A stretch of DNA of 64,000 nucleotides from Bin87 sp965204905 (GCA_965204905.1 OZ242042.1:1736001-1800000), one strand, 5' to 3'. Counted from the stretch's first letter, positions 1 to 8,900 are shown. Notes: generated from the letters alone by a model not told the origin. Numbers and translations are program-made.

Positions 1-2
1 CC

Positions 3-458
3 GATCTGCTGCAAGAACTGGCGCACCGGGTAATGACTCCCGTGGAACGGCCTCTCCACCACCGCCTGATTGAAGCCGCCGGGTTAACGATGGCCAAGGT
101 GGAAAGCGCCACTCGCTCGCCGACGAATACGGCTTACGTCAACCACATGCTAACCATAGCCAGCCAGCACGGCTTGGGTCCCACGGCGGCGGCGCTGTTG
201 CCCTGCCCCTGGACCTACCACCTGCTGAAGGACGAGGTGGGCCAGTCCGAGCACCCGATTTACGGTCAATGGACCCGGTTCTACGTAGAGGGGTTCCTGC
301 AATCCAGTGTGGATGCCTGGCGCGGTTTTGTGGACGAGATGGCGGAGCGAGTAGGTGACCAGGAGCGGGAAGCCATGCGGTACGCTTTCATGGTCAGCAG
401 TCGGTATGAGTACATGTTCTGGGATGCGGCTTACCGTAGAGAAGCGTGGCCAGTGTAA
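3..458 (+). CDS. tenA: TenA-family thiaminase II-like hydrolase, 5' end missing
   Basis: TenA/THI-4 proteins hydrolyse aminopyrimidine in thiamin salvage, or act as related heme-oxygenase-fold hydrolases, in the cytoplasm. The visible C-terminal ~150 residues carry the family hallmarks: a PTNTAYVNHM segment, the LLPCPWTYH motif with the presumed catalytic Cys, the YGQWTRFY motif, and the E..FW.AAYR ending. The frame is open through the left edge of the window. TenA is usually about 220 residues, so roughly the first 70 lie outside. The ATG at 33 is internal and should not be taken as the start. The fold is clear; the exact substrate cannot be told from this part. Confidence 0.85.
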   Translation, partial: DLLQELAHRVMTPVERPLHHRLIEAAGLTMAKVESATRSPTNTAYVNHMLTIASQHGLGPTAAALLPCPWTYHLLKDEVGQSEHPIYGQWTRFYVEGFLQSSVDAWRGFVDEMAERVGDQEREAMRYAFMVSSRYEYMFWDAAYRREAWPV

Positions 459-528
459 CTGCCGGAGGTTCCGAGAGGAGCTTGCCGCGCTGCGCTTGCA
501 ATGACAATTGTCATGGGGAGGAAGAGAT

Positions 529-1323
529 ATGCCATTTGCACAGATCAACGGAGCGAGTCTGTTTTACGAAAGCCACGGGTCGGGGCCGGCGATAGTTTTC
601 GCCCACGGGCGCGGCGGGAATCACCTGAGCTGGTGGCGACAAGTGGCGGCACTCCAGGGGGAATACCGTTGTGTGACCTTTGACCAGCGCGGTTGGGGCC
701 TTACCGAAGGGCCTGCCGGCGCACCCGACCCGGCGACGGTGAGCGGCGATCTTTTGGGCCTGCTGGACTACTTGGAGATCGACCGGGCCGTTCTGGTGGC
801 CCAGTCCATGGGCGGCATTTCCAGTCTGCGGGTGGCGTTGCAGGAGCCGAGCCGTGTCAGCGGCCTGGTGCTGGCCGACACTACCGGAGGCATTGGAGAC
901 GCCTCGGTGGTATCGCTGCTGGCGGACGTGCATCCACCAGATGATCCGCTGCGGCGGGCTTTGAGCGATGGGTTCATCGCCGGCCATCCCGATCTGACAT
1001 TCCTATTCGGCTCAATCGGGCGCATCAATCAGCCGATGCCGGTAAGCGTGGTGTCCGATATGTTCCGCAACCCGGAGGGGCCGCAGGCGTCAGATTTGGC
1101 GGCCATGACGGTTCCTACGCTGCTGGTGGTGGGGGAAGAGGACGCGATTTTCCCCGTGCACGTCATTGAAGCAGTACGCCGGCTGATCCCGGGCAGCCGG
1201 TTGGAGGTAGTTGCGGGGGCGGCCCATTCAACCCACTTTGAGCAGGCCGACGTGTTCAACGAATTGCTGCGCGAGTTTATTGCCAGCCTTGACTTTGAGG
1301 TCGCGGCAGCCGCGGATGATTAG
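529..1323 (+). CDS. alpha/beta-fold hydrolase
   Basis: A 264-residue alpha/beta hydrolase. The catalytic triad can be read as Ser in the nucleophile elbow VAQSMGG, Asp in EEDAIFP and His in GAAHSTHFE. The oxyanion region HGRGGN lies near the N terminus. I chose the ATG at 529 because a strong GGGGAGGAAG ribosome site lies just before it. An in-frame TTG at 508 is less likely. Such proteins hydrolyse esters, lactones, haloalkanes or C-C bonds, and the sequence does not single out a substrate. It sits 70 bp after tenA and ends just before a 12-bp hairpin that probably terminates the unit. Confidence 0.88.
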   Translation: MPFAQINGASLFYESHGSGPAIVFAHGRGGNHLSWWRQVAALQGEYRCVTFDQRGWGLTEGPAGAPDPATVSGDLLGLLDYLEIDRAVLVAQSMGGISSLRVALQEPSRVSGLVLADTTGGIGDASVVSLLADVHPPDDPLRRALSDGFIAGHPDLTFLFGSIGRINQPMPVSVVSDMFRNPEGPQASDLAAMTVPTLLVVGEEDAIFPVHVIEAVRRLIPGSRLEVVAGAAHSTHFEQADVFNELLREFIASLDFEVAAAADD

Positions 1324-1336
1324 GCGGGGACAAAAC

Positions 1337-1364
1337 GTAGGGGCGGATGATTATCCGCCCCTAC
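1337..1364. repeat. GTAGGGGCG-type hairpin, copy 1
   Basis: Perfect 12-bp inverted repeat: arm GTAGGGGCGGAT, loop GATT, complementary arm. It lies between the convergent hydrolase and alpha-hydroxyacid dehydrogenase genes. It belongs to a dispersed hairpin family with at least seven members in this window and probably acts as a bidirectional transcription terminator. Confidence 0.85.
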
Positions 1365-1387
1365 AAAAGCCGGTACGCGCGACGTTG

Positions 1388-2509
1388 TTAGAAGGGCAAA
1401 TGCTCTGCGATGTCGCTCTCGGTGCGGAACGGGCCCCACTCGCGCGGGACGTTCAGTAGGCGATCTTCAAGTTCGTCCACGCTGTTCTGACCGCAGTAGG
1501 CCATGGCGCGGTTGAATTCTTCCCGGAGCAGTTCGAGCATGTGGTGGACGCCTTCGGCGCCGTTTACCGCGAGGCCCCAATAGAGGGGGCGGCCTACGGC
1601 GACGGCGGTGGCTCCCAAGGCTAGGGCCTTCAGGACATCGCTGCCGCGGCGCACGCCGGAGTCAACGTAAACTTCGGCCTTACCCCCGGTGGCGGCGACG
1701 ATTTCGGGGACCATTTCGATGCTGGACATGGTGCTGTCGAGCTGGCGTCCGCCGTGAGTGGAGACCAGGATGCCGTTCACGCCGTGATCGACCGCCATCT
1801 TGGCGTCTTCCGCGACGCGAATGCCTTTGAGCACGAGGGGCAGGTCGGTCAGGCTGCGCAGCCAGTCGATTTCCTGCCAGGTCAGCGGGGGTGACTGAGG
1901 CATTTCCCAAGTCGGAGATTCGTCAGTGCCGCTAACTTCGGACAGGCGGTCCTGCTGATCGCGGAAGTTGCCCAACTCGCCGGGACGCTGGTAACGGTTG
2001 CGGACGTCCCGTTCCTTCGGACTCGGCACTGGAGTATCAACGGTGAGGACGATGGCCTTGTAGCCGGCGGCTTCCGCCCGCTTGACCAAGCCTTCGGTGA
2101 GGTCATAGCCGCGATGGTAGAGCTGGAACCACAGGGGGCCGGTCGCCGCGTCCGCGATTTCTTCCATGCTGCAGTTGGAAGACGTGCTACACATCATCAG
2201 GGTGTTTGACATGCCGGCGCCGCGGGCAGTAGCACACTCGGCTTCCGGGTGCGCGTTGCCGTGGCCCCCGGTGGGGGCGATCATAACCGGGAAGCTGATG
2301 TCCTGTCCCAGGACGGTAGTGGCGACTTTGCGCTCCGTCGTGTCGCGCAAGAATCGAGGGCGCAGCGTCAGGGACTCGAAGGCGGAACGGTTGCGGGCGG
2401 TGGTGATCTCATCCATCGAACCGGCTTCGACGAACTCCCAGTTGTTGTGGGGCAGGATCTGTTTCGCCCTGGCCTCGTAGTCGTAAAGGTTGATGGGGTC
2501 CAGTCTCAT
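1388..2509 (-). CDS. FMN-dependent alpha-hydroxyacid dehydrogenase/oxidase
   Basis: A 373-residue member of the lactate/glycolate oxidase family, which oxidises a 2-hydroxyacid to the 2-oxoacid using FMN. Visible landmarks are the N-terminal LYDYE..A segment, PVMIAPTGGHG, the FMN-binding QLYHRG and LTVDTPV stretches, the VLKGI lysine, the catalytic-His block HGGRQLD, and YVDSGVRRGSDVLKALALGA followed by GRP. The usual SNHGGRQLD reads STHGGRQLD here, a mild departure next to the catalytic His. An AGGAGACG ribosome site precedes the ATG. The hypothetical gene upstream ends 26 bp before it on the same strand, so the two may be co-transcribed. The substrate is unknown. Confidence 0.9.
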   Translation of the reverse strand: MRLDPINLYDYEARAKQILPHNNWEFVEAGSMDEITTARNRSAFESLTLRPRFLRDTTERKVATTVLGQDISFPVMIAPTGGHGNAHPEAECATARGAGMSNTLMMCSTSSNCSMEEIADAATGPLWFQLYHRGYDLTEGLVKRAEAAGYKAIVLTVDTPVPSPKERDVRNRYQRPGELGNFRDQQDRLSEVSGTDESPTWEMPQSPPLTWQEIDWLRSLTDLPLVLKGIRVAEDAKMAVDHGVNGILVSTHGGRQLDSTMSSIEMVPEIVAATGGKAEVYVDSGVRRGSDVLKALALGATAVAVGRPLYWGLAVNGAEGVHHMLELLREEFNRAMAYCGQNSVDELEDRLLNVPREWGPFRTESDIAEHLPF

Positions 2510-2535
2510 CTGGCGTCTCCTTGCTTTTTGATTCT

Positions 2536-3051
2536 CTAGGCTTCTGAAGTGGACGGCGCCAGATTCAGGCGCACGATCGCGTCTGCCACGTCGGGCAGCA
2601 TTTTATAGTCATCACTGGACTGGTCGAACGTCATGGGATGCGGCAGGGATACATTGTGGACATTACGGATGCGCCGCACGGAGTGGCCCACGGAAGACAT
2701 TCGGCCAGACAATTGACGTTCAGTCAAACCCATCGCATCCAGCAGAGACTGACGCGACATCACGTATCCATTACTATGGGCTACCTGATGGTAAACCTGC
2801 TGGGCGTTAGGAGCCAGATAGCGCCAAAAAGTACGCACATGGTCGATAGTCCATCTGCCCTCGGGTACCGGGGGAGCGGCAGGCGATGAAACATTCGACG
2901 CAGTTGTTGATTCCGGAGTTGCATCCGGTACATCATCATCAACAGTTTCTGATACAGATGTGACGGATTCGGCGTCACTGCCAGCCAACTTACGGATAGC
3001 AGCGATGACTTCCTCGGCGTCACCTTCAATCGTTAACGACACCTTAACCAT
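2536..3051 (-). CDS. hypothetical protein
   Basis: 171 residues; not recognised. The N-terminal ~25 residues (VKVSLTIEGDAEEVIAAIRKL) look like a small beta-alpha unit. A Ser/Thr/Pro/Asp-rich linker follows (about 28-65). The C-terminal half (FWRYLAPNAQQVYHQV to RRIRNVHNVSLPHP) is helical and resembles a winged-helix DNA-binding segment, including a SRQSLLDAMGLTERQLSGRM stretch of helix-turn-helix type. A plausible promoter (TTGACC, 16 bp, TAAACT) lies just upstream on this strand. It could be a small regulator, but no function is assigned. Confidence 0.6.
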   Translation of the reverse strand: MVKVSLTIEGDAEEVIAAIRKLAGSDAESVTSVSETVDDDVPDATPESTTASNVSSPAAPPVPEGRWTIDHVRTFWRYLAPNAQQVYHQVAHSNGYVMSRQSLLDAMGLTERQLSGRMSSVGHSVRRIRNVHNVSLPHPMTFDQSSDDYKMLPDVADAIVRLNLAPSTSEA

Positions 3052-3083
3052 TTCCCAGCCTCTCAGGTCTCAGATAATGATTG

Positions 3084-3111
3084 AGTTTAGCACGATCATG
3101 CACAAGGTCAA
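3084..3111 (-). promoter_or_regulatory. promoter for the 2536-3051 gene
   Basis: On the minus strand, TTGACC (3106-3111) is separated by 16 bp from TAAACT (3084-3089), preceded by TGC to give TGCTAAACT. The latter is the extended -10 form seen before several genes here. It lies about 35 bp upstream of the start codon. Confidence 0.5.
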
Positions 3112-3153
3112 TATAAGCGCAGTTAACCAAATGACAATGAGATGTACGCATTA

Positions 3154-3176
3154 GGGGCGGAGTGTTGCCCCGCCCC
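3154..3176. repeat. degenerate GTAGGGGCG-type hairpin, copy 2
   Basis: Arms GGGGCGG and CCGCCCC (7 bp) flank a 9-nt loop. It sits between the porB stop and the start of the upstream-facing hypothetical gene unit. It is an eroded member of the dispersed hairpin family and a likely terminator for the por operon. Confidence 0.6.
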
Positions 3177-3225
3177 CCACAGATTTGCACCAGTCAAGTA
3201 GCCAGACTGGATTCAATATGGATTT

Positions 3226-4221
3226 CTAACCTTCTTCCTGAGGCCCGAATGGAACGATTCCGGGAATCCACCACTGCTCCCACGACTCGTCAATCTTTTC
3301 CTGGAAGAACTTGAGGTCCTCTTCGGTAAGATGGGCAAAACGTCCCTGACGCTGGAGGTATTCGGTTACCGGCTTGCGCGGGCGGATGCCACGGGCGATA
3401 GCGCGGGACGGGCCGTTGAGGACCAGTTCGCCGTCAACGATTTCGTACTGCACCCAGATGCCGGTTTCCACGGCCAACATGCCCAACTCGTGGGAGTACT
3501 TGGGGTCGTAGTCCCAACCCTTGGGGCACGGGTCGATACTATGGATGAAAGTCGGCCCGCCGATGGTGAGCGCACGCCGGATCTTGTTGGTGAAGTCGGG
3601 ACCGTAGGAGCCACAAGCGGTTGCCACGTACCGAACGTCGGGATGCCCGGCGGCCAGCATGGGGACGGTGTTCTTCTTCCACCGGCGGTTCATGATGCGA
3701 TGGACCTTGCCGGGGGGCGAGAAGGTGGAGTTGGCACCCCAGGGACTCGAACCGGATACCTGGATGTCGGTGTTGGCGTAGGACTCGTTATCGTAGCACA
3801 GGATGAGCAGGTTGTACTCGTCGTGCTGCAAGGCTGCGGAGATGGCCGAAAGGCCCATGTCCACTCCGCCGCCATCGCCGCAGAAAGCGATGACGTTAAT
3901 CGGCTCTTCCTGCATCTTGCCCTTGCGCATCAGGGAGGCCAGGCCGGCGGCGGTGCCGGTGGCTGCGGAACCGCTGGAACCCAACTGGGTGTGCATCCAC
4001 GGCACGACCCACGGGGTGCTGTAGTAGGTGGTGTTGGCGACGTACATGCACCCGGTGCTGCCGACCACGATGGTGCGTGGGCCGGCGGCCTTGATCATCA
4101 GGCGCATTACCAGCGCGGATTCACAGCCCTGGCAGGTGCGGTGCCCGGAGGTGAAACCCTCGAACACCGGGATCTGTTTGACGCCCCTAACCTGGGGGAG
4201 GTCTTGGGTCATAGTTGTCAT
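3226..4221 (-). CDS. porB: 2-oxoacid:ferredoxin oxidoreductase beta subunit (ThDP-binding)
   Basis: The ThDP-carrying beta subunit of a pyruvate/2-oxoacid:ferredoxin oxidoreductase, which converts a 2-oxoacid plus CoA to acyl-CoA, CO2 and reduced ferredoxin. It has CQGC at residues 30-33, Cys58 in GSTGCMY and a later DPCPKGW cysteine, the usual [4Fe-4S] ligands of PorB. The ThDP-Mg motif is visible as GDGGG followed by DNESYANTD. I chose the ATG at 4221, which follows GGAGAGC, over the upstream in-frame ATG at 4245. At about 331 residues it is slightly longer than typical PorB. The start overlaps the end of porA, indicating translational coupling. It is the last gene of a three-gene operon. 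Confidence 0.92.
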   Translation of the reverse strand: MTTMTQDLPQVRGVKQIPVFEGFTSGHRTCQGCESALVMRLMIKAAGPRTIVVGSTGCMYVANTTYYSTPWVVPWMHTQLGSSGSAATGTAAGLASLMRKGKMQEEPINVIAFCGDGGGVDMGLSAISAALQHDEYNLLILCYDNESYANTDIQVSGSSPWGANSTFSPPGKVHRIMNRRWKKNTVPMLAAGHPDVRYVATACGSYGPDFTNKIRRALTIGGPTFIHSIDPCPKGWDYDPKYSHELGMLAVETGIWVQYEIVDGELVLNGPSRAIARGIRPRKPVTEYLQRQGRFAHLTEEDLKFFQEKIDESWEQWWIPGIVPFGPQEEG

Positions 4222-4231
4222 AGCGGCTCTC

Positions 4232-5449
4232 CTATTCCCGGACACCTATCCAGGTGTTGACTTGCTTGACCTTTCCGGAGTCGATGGAATCCTGGACCAT
4301 AGAGGTCATCTCTTCGACGTCGCGCACGAGGACTTCGCGTCCACCGAGACCGGCCACGAAACTCTGCACCAGAGGTCGGTCGTCCAGATCGTACAAGGCG
4401 GAACGCACTTCGTTGAACAGCACGCCACCGTAGGAGGGCGAGCCGTAAGAATAGTCGCGGTCGATCACGCCGACGGCCTTGCAGTGGCTGAGCGCTTCTT
4501 GGATTTCCTCGGTGGCGAACGGTCGGAAGAACTTGACGCGCAGGAACCCGACCTTCTTGCCCTGCTCGCGCATTCGACGCACGGCCACGCGCACCGGCAT
4601 CGCCAAAGTCCCCATGCCGACCAGCACGATGTCGGCATCGTCCGTCATGTACTCTTCAATGAACGGGCTGTCGTCGCCGCGGCCGAAGACCTGCTTGAAC
4701 TCTTCGTATGCTTCCTTAATGACGTCGCTAGTGCGTCGCATGGCGTCGTCGGTTTGACGGCGGATTTCCATGAGCCAGTCTTCGTTGACCTGCGGCGCGA
4801 CGGTGATGGGGTTGTCGGGATGCAGCAGCAGGCGTCCTCGGTCGTACTGCGGCAGGAACTGATCCACCTGTTCCTGGGTGGGAACGTTGACGATGGCCTG
4901 CGAGTGAGTGAGGAAGGAACCGTCGCAGGAGATGGCGGCCGGCAGGAAAACTCGGGGGTCTTCGGCAACCCGCCAGGCCAGCAATGCGGTATCCATCGCT
5001 TCCTGCGCGGTGCCGACCCAGTAGAGCATCCAGCCCAAGTCTCGGACGGCCATGGCGTCGTTGTGCTCCACACCGAATGCTCCCGGATCGTCCAGGGCGC
5101 GGTTGCCGACCATGGCGACCACGGGGAGGCGCAGGCCGGCGGTAACGGTAATGGCTTCGAAGGCGTAGAACCAACCCACGCCGCTGGAACCGCAGAACGT
5201 GCGGGCGCCCACGGCTGAGGCGTGTTTCACGATTTCAAACTGGGAGTGTTCGCTTTCGGCAACGATGAAGTCGCAGTCGAAGGCGCCGTCGGCCTTAAGC
5301 TTCGACACGTACTGCATGACCGTGTCGTAAGGTCGAATGGGGTAGGCGGTAATCACGTCCACGTCGGCGAGGGAGCAGGCGATAGCGATGGCCTCGCTGC
5401 CGCTGATGAGCTCCTCGCGCTCGGTTTGGGGGAGGGTTTGGGTGGCCAT
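4232..5449 (-). CDS. porA: 2-oxoacid:ferredoxin oxidoreductase alpha subunit
   Basis: The 405-residue alpha subunit provides domains I and II, which bind the substrate and the pyrimidine side of ThDP. Recognisable stretches are ISGSEAIA, ITAYPIRP, the glutamate-bearing AESEHSQ and SSGVGWFYAFE, and a C-terminal transketolase-like domain with VGMGTLAMPV and KVGFLRVKFFRPF. Its ATG overlaps the stop of the gamma-delta gene as TAATG, so translation is coupled. Pairing with the fused gamma-delta and beta subunits implies a complete oxidoreductase. Pyruvate is the default guess for substrate; 2-oxoisovalerate or other oxoacids cannot be excluded. Confidence 0.92.
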   Translation of the reverse strand: MATQTLPQTEREELISGSEAIAIACSLADVDVITAYPIRPYDTVMQYVSKLKADGAFDCDFIVAESEHSQFEIVKHASAVGARTFCGSSGVGWFYAFEAITVTAGLRLPVVAMVGNRALDDPGAFGVEHNDAMAVRDLGWMLYWVGTAQEAMDTALLAWRVAEDPRVFLPAAISCDGSFLTHSQAIVNVPTQEQVDQFLPQYDRGRLLLHPDNPITVAPQVNEDWLMEIRRQTDDAMRRTSDVIKEAYEEFKQVFGRGDDSPFIEEYMTDDADIVLVGMGTLAMPVRVAVRRMREQGKKVGFLRVKFFRPFATEEIQEALSHCKAVGVIDRDYSYGSPSYGGVLFNEVRSALYDLDDRPLVQSFVAGLGGREVLVRDVEEMTSMVQDSIDSGKVKQVNTWIGVRE

Positions 5450-6666
5450 TAGTCATCGTCTCCGGTCAGGGCAACTTCTGCTTCCGATTCGGCTTCGTAG
5501 GTGCCCGGACTGTGATACCCATGGCTCCTCGTTGCGTCTTTTTCCTTTTGCACCTGGATCAAGTCGGCCATCCACTTGTGATAACCGTCCTTGTCCTGGG
5601 TCCAATGCTCCCACTGGCTGTTGTTGTCGTTGAACTCGGCCTCGTTGACCATGGTGATGCAGTCGGCGACCGGGCAGACGGCCTCGCAGACCGCGCAGCC
5701 GCAGCAGGCTTCCATGTTGGCGTCGTACAGCCCGTCGGGAGTCACGTCGAAGCACGTATCCGGGCATTGCAGCCAGCACAGCGTACACTTGATGCAGGTG
5801 TCGAAGTTGATGACGGGCCGCATGGAGCGGGTGCTGAACTTCTTGAAAACGGCGCTGCGGGTGGGTTCGTAGCTGGTGTCCCCGGCCGCGTTGGAGCGGA
5901 TGGGATCGTAGCCATCTTCGAGCGAGCCGCCACGGAATCCGGTGCCGCCTTCAACGCCTCGGATGACCAATCCCTCTTCCATGGACCGCCAGCCGGGAAG
6001 ATCGAAGCTGAACGGTTCGTCTTCGCTGCCCTCGCCGGGTTCGACGGGGCGGGTGGCCAGACGATCATGGGTGTTGCGGGCTGAGGTCAATTTCAGGCCG
6101 CCCCAGCCTTGATCCTCCAAGGCTGCCAGCATGGAGTCCAGGCTGACCAGTTCGGGGCACACGCGGGCCAGCGCGCCCAGGATGCGTACGTCGGTGTGGT
6201 CGTCCTTGTACACCCACAGGCCGGAGAAACTGGTGGACGCCGGCACGATGGCCAGGTTGTACGCCGAGTCTTTCTGATGAATGTCTTCGATCAAAGCGTC
6301 CGCAGCCTGGCGCGAGGTCACAATCAACGTCCCACCGGGCTTGGTCAGCGCGTTGATGGGTTGCAATCCGTACCAAGCCCAGGATTCGATGCCCTTGCAC
6401 ATGGTGTCGTCCACATTGATGGTGACGTCCACCTCGCGGGCCTCGTACACGGCCAGGTTTTCTTCGAGTTCTTCGGGGCTGTCGGATACGATGGCGAACT
6501 GCTTGGCGGGGATGCCGTTGCGTTCAGGCGAGTCGCCATAGCGGCCAAAAGCGGTGCCTATTTTGCCTTCTTTACGGGCGGCAAAAACGATGGTGCGGAC
6601 GATGTTCCGGGCCAGGGTTTTCTGAAAAATCCCCCGGTACACCACCTCCACTGCCACAGTGCTCAT
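5449..6666 (-). CDS. porG: 2-oxoacid:ferredoxin oxidoreductase gamma-delta fusion subunit
   Basis: A 405-residue fusion. The first ~190 residues are the gamma domain (VYRGIFQKTLARNIV, TAFGRYGDSPER, INVDDTMCKG). After a ~90-residue linker, residues ~285-350 form a two-cluster ferredoxin delta domain with CIKCTLCWLQCPD and CCGCAVCEAVCPV, which ligate two [4Fe-4S] clusters to carry electrons out of the enzyme. The two subunits are separate genes in many archaea and thermophiles. It is the first gene of the operon, with GAGGAGG upstream and an extended -10 box on the same strand. The C-terminal tail is acidic and ends in GDDD. Confidence 0.9.
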   Translation of the reverse strand: MSTVAVEVVYRGIFQKTLARNIVRTIVFAARKEGKIGTAFGRYGDSPERNGIPAKQFAIVSDSPEELEENLAVYEAREVDVTINVDDTMCKGIESWAWYGLQPINALTKPGGTLIVTSRQAADALIEDIHQKDSAYNLAIVPASTSFSGLWVYKDDHTDVRILGALARVCPELVSLDSMLAALEDQGWGGLKLTSARNTHDRLATRPVEPGEGSEDEPFSFDLPGWRSMEEGLVIRGVEGGTGFRGGSLEDGYDPIRSNAAGDTSYEPTRSAVFKKFSTRSMRPVINFDTCIKCTLCWLQCPDTCFDVTPDGLYDANMEACCGCAVCEAVCPVADCITMVNEAEFNDNNSQWEHWTQDKDGYHKWMADLIQVQKEKDATRSHGYHSPGTYEAESEAEVALTGDDD

Positions 6667-6700
6667 TTCGGGGAGGCCTCCTCAGTGTTTGATGCGCGGC

Positions 6701-6709
6701 ATTATAGCA
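6701..6709 (-). promoter_or_regulatory. extended -10 promoter of the por operon
   Basis: Reads TGCTATAAT on the minus strand, about 35 bp upstream of the first por gene. No good -35 box is seen, as expected for an extended -10 promoter. Confidence 0.5.
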
Positions 6710-6856
6710 CGGGGACGGTATGAGTAGAGGCCATGGACCAAACCTGCCGAAACAGAGTAGTCCTCTTTGTCATCTGACGACACGGGAACGCCCCGACTAC
6801 ACAACCAGCTATGGTACACTGCCCGACGATTTATCGTACACAAGGAGCGCTCAGCA

Positions 6857-8551
6857 ATGCCCCAGCGAATGAAGGCCGGCGAGGCGGTTATCGAACTGCT
6901 GCAGCAGGAAGGCGTCAGCAAGATTTTCGGCATCGTCGGTTCGTCTTTTCTGGACGTGCTGGACCCGCTGTACGACCGCGACGACATGGAGTTCGTCGGC
7001 GTGCGGCACGAGCAAGGCGCTGCGTTGATGGCCGACGGCTACAGCCGCATCGCGGGCGCGCCGTCCGTCTGCCTCGTCACCAACGGGCCGGGGGTGTTGA
7101 ACCTTACCTACGGCATCGGTTCGGCTTACGTGGCGCACTCTCCCGTGGTGGTGCTGGCGCCGTCGGCATCGCGGGATCACCAACATCTGGATTCCACGCA
7201 GGAATTTGACCAGGTAGCATTGTTCGAGCCTATCACCAAGGCCAGTTTCTCCATCAACAAGATTGAACGGCTACCCGACGCGCTGCGGCAGGCGTTCCGC
7301 ATCGCAACGTCGGGGAAGATGGGGCCGGTGCTAGTGGACATTCCCCGCGACCTGCTCCCCGGCGCGGAGATTGACCTGGATCCGATGGCCCCCGCTTCGT
7401 ACCGCACCGGCCAGGGTCGTTCACGCGGAGACCGCCAGCAAGTCGAGGCAGCAGCCCGTGAGGTTCTTTCCGCCCAACGACCCGTCATCATCGCCGGCGG
7501 CGGCGTTGAATGGAGCCTCGCCGACGCGCCGGTGACCCGGCTGGCCGAACTCACCGGCGCGCCCATCGTCACCTCTTACGGTCGCGCCGACGCCGTGCCA
7601 AACGACCATCCCAACTACCTGGGACATCTGGGACGCCTGGGTGCGCAAGAGGCCATTGATGCCGTTCGCAACGCCGACGTGATCGTCGCCGCCGGCACCC
7701 GGCTGGGACAGTCCACCACTTTCTTTGACCATCGGTTCATTCCCGCCGACGCTCGCATCGTCCACATTGAGATTGATCCCAAGGAAATCGGTCGTATTTA
7801 TCCGATCACGGTGGGCGTTGAGGGAGACGTAGGCGCGGTGGTTGAGGAAATCAACGCCATCGTCGCGGAAGCCGAACTGCGGCCCGATCCCGACTGGAGC
7901 GGCCGAGTTGCCGCCTGGAACGCGGCGCGCGCCGCCCGCCTGGACGCGGAAGCCACGCTGACGGGCGACTACATCAAGCCGCAGCGGGTGTATGCCGAAC
8001 TCCGCAAAGTCATGCCCCGCAACGCCATAGTCGCGCTGGATGCCGGCCTTGCGCCCAACTTTGGGCAGGATCGCCTGAACTACTACCAACCGCGCAGCCT
8101 GATCATGGCGCTGGACCTGGGCGGGCTGGGCTTCAGCTTCCCCGCGTCCATCGGCGCGAATTTCGCCGCGCCCGACCGGCCGGTGGTGAACTTCAACGGG
8201 GACGGCGGATTCCTGTTCAACGCCCAGGAATTCGAGACTGCCGTGCGCTACGGTTTGAAGAATATATCAGTGGTGATGAACAACGACTGCTGGGGTTCGG
8301 AGAAAGCCTACCAGAAGTACGCTTTCAACGAGCGTTACGTCGGGGCGGACACGGTGAACCCCCGTTTCGATAAGTACGCGGAACTGTTCGGCGGCGCGGG
8401 CTTCTACGTTGAGCGGCCCGAAGACATTGCCGACGCTTTCGCGCAGGCCTTGGCAGTGGACGGCCCCAGCATCATCGAGATTCCCACCGACCCGGACGAG
8501 ATGCCGCGTCCGGCCCGCCTGGCCGAAGTACAGGCACCGACGCCCGGCTGA
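6857..8551 (+). CDS. ThDP-dependent acetolactate-synthase-superfamily enzyme (Xsc-like)
   Basis: 564 residues with the full three-domain layout of the family: an N-terminal pyrimidine-binding domain with the catalytic Glu in VRHEQGAALMADGY, a central domain, and a C-terminal domain with the ThDP-Mg motif NGDGGFL to VVMNN. The segment WGSEKAYQ, ERYVG, NPRFDKYAE resembles the WGAEK..Q, R..G, NP.FA block of sulfoacetaldehyde acetyltransferase, which makes acetyl phosphate and sulfite. Other family members have related blocks, so Xsc activity is only suggested. I chose the ATG at 6857, with AAGGAGCG 11 nt upstream, over an in-frame ATG at 6767. It is followed within 8 bp by a DUF971 gene. No phosphotransacetylase gene is present in the window. 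Confidence 0.85.
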   Translation: MPQRMKAGEAVIELLQQEGVSKIFGIVGSSFLDVLDPLYDRDDMEFVGVRHEQGAALMADGYSRIAGAPSVCLVTNGPGVLNLTYGIGSAYVAHSPVVVLAPSASRDHQHLDSTQEFDQVALFEPITKASFSINKIERLPDALRQAFRIATSGKMGPVLVDIPRDLLPGAEIDLDPMAPASYRTGQGRSRGDRQQVEAAAREVLSAQRPVIIAGGGVEWSLADAPVTRLAELTGAPIVTSYGRADAVPNDHPNYLGHLGRLGAQEAIDAVRNADVIVAAGTRLGQSTTFFDHRFIPADARIVHIEIDPKEIGRIYPITVGVEGDVGAVVEEINAIVAEAELRPDPDWSGRVAAWNAARAARLDAEATLTGDYIKPQRVYAELRKVMPRNAIVALDAGLAPNFGQDRLNYYQPRSLIMALDLGGLGFSFPASIGANFAAPDRPVVNFNGDGGFLFNAQEFETAVRYGLKNISVVMNNDCWGSEKAYQKYAFNERYVGADTVNPRFDKYAELFGGAGFYVERPEDIADAFAQALAVDGPSIIEIPTDPDEMPRPARLAEVQAPTPG

Positions 8552-8558
8552 TCGAGCC

Positions 8559-8900
8559 ATGATTGAATACGACAACATCAAAGCGGTCGATGTCGATATT
8601 TCCGGCAGCTCCGTCATCACTATTAACTGGGACGACGGACACCGGGGGATTTACCCTCACCGGATGCTCAGACTGCGCTGCCCGTGCGCGTCGTGCGTGG
8701 AAGAGATGACGGGGCGCGCGCTGCTGGACCCGGACAGTGTGCCGCCGGACGTGCGCGCGCTGGATCACATGGCAGTCGGTCAGTACGCTGTTCAGTTCCT
8801 CTGGAGCGACGCCCACTACACCGGCATCTACACCTACAGGGCGTTGCGGGCAGCCTGCACGTGCATTGCGTGCGGCGAGGCCAGAGCGAGCCAGCCCTAG
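8559..8900 (+). CDS. DUF971 (GBBH-like N-terminal domain) protein
   Basis: A 113-residue DUF971 protein. It shows the family strand pattern (VITINWDDGHRGIYPHRMLRLRC) and two cysteine groups, CPCASC and CTCIAC, that could bind a metal. DUF971 occurs alone or fused to Fe-S assembly ATPases and gamma-butyrobetaine hydroxylases, and its role is not settled. The ATG is 8 bp after the ThDP enzyme stop, so the two are probably one transcript. Its stop codon directly abuts the stop of the converging FmdB gene, with no spacer and no terminator hairpin between them. Confidence 0.85.
   Translation: MIEYDNIKAVDVDISGSSVITINWDDGHRGIYPHRMLRLRCPCASCVEEMTGRALLDPDSVPPDVRALDHMAVGQYAVQFLWSDAHYTGIYTYRALRAACTCIACGEARASQP

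Noticed and set aside
3735..3760. GGTTCGAGTCC-like tRNA T-arm on the minus strand
   Set aside because: It lies within conserved porB coding sequence and no acceptor stem, anticodon arm or D-arm surrounds it.
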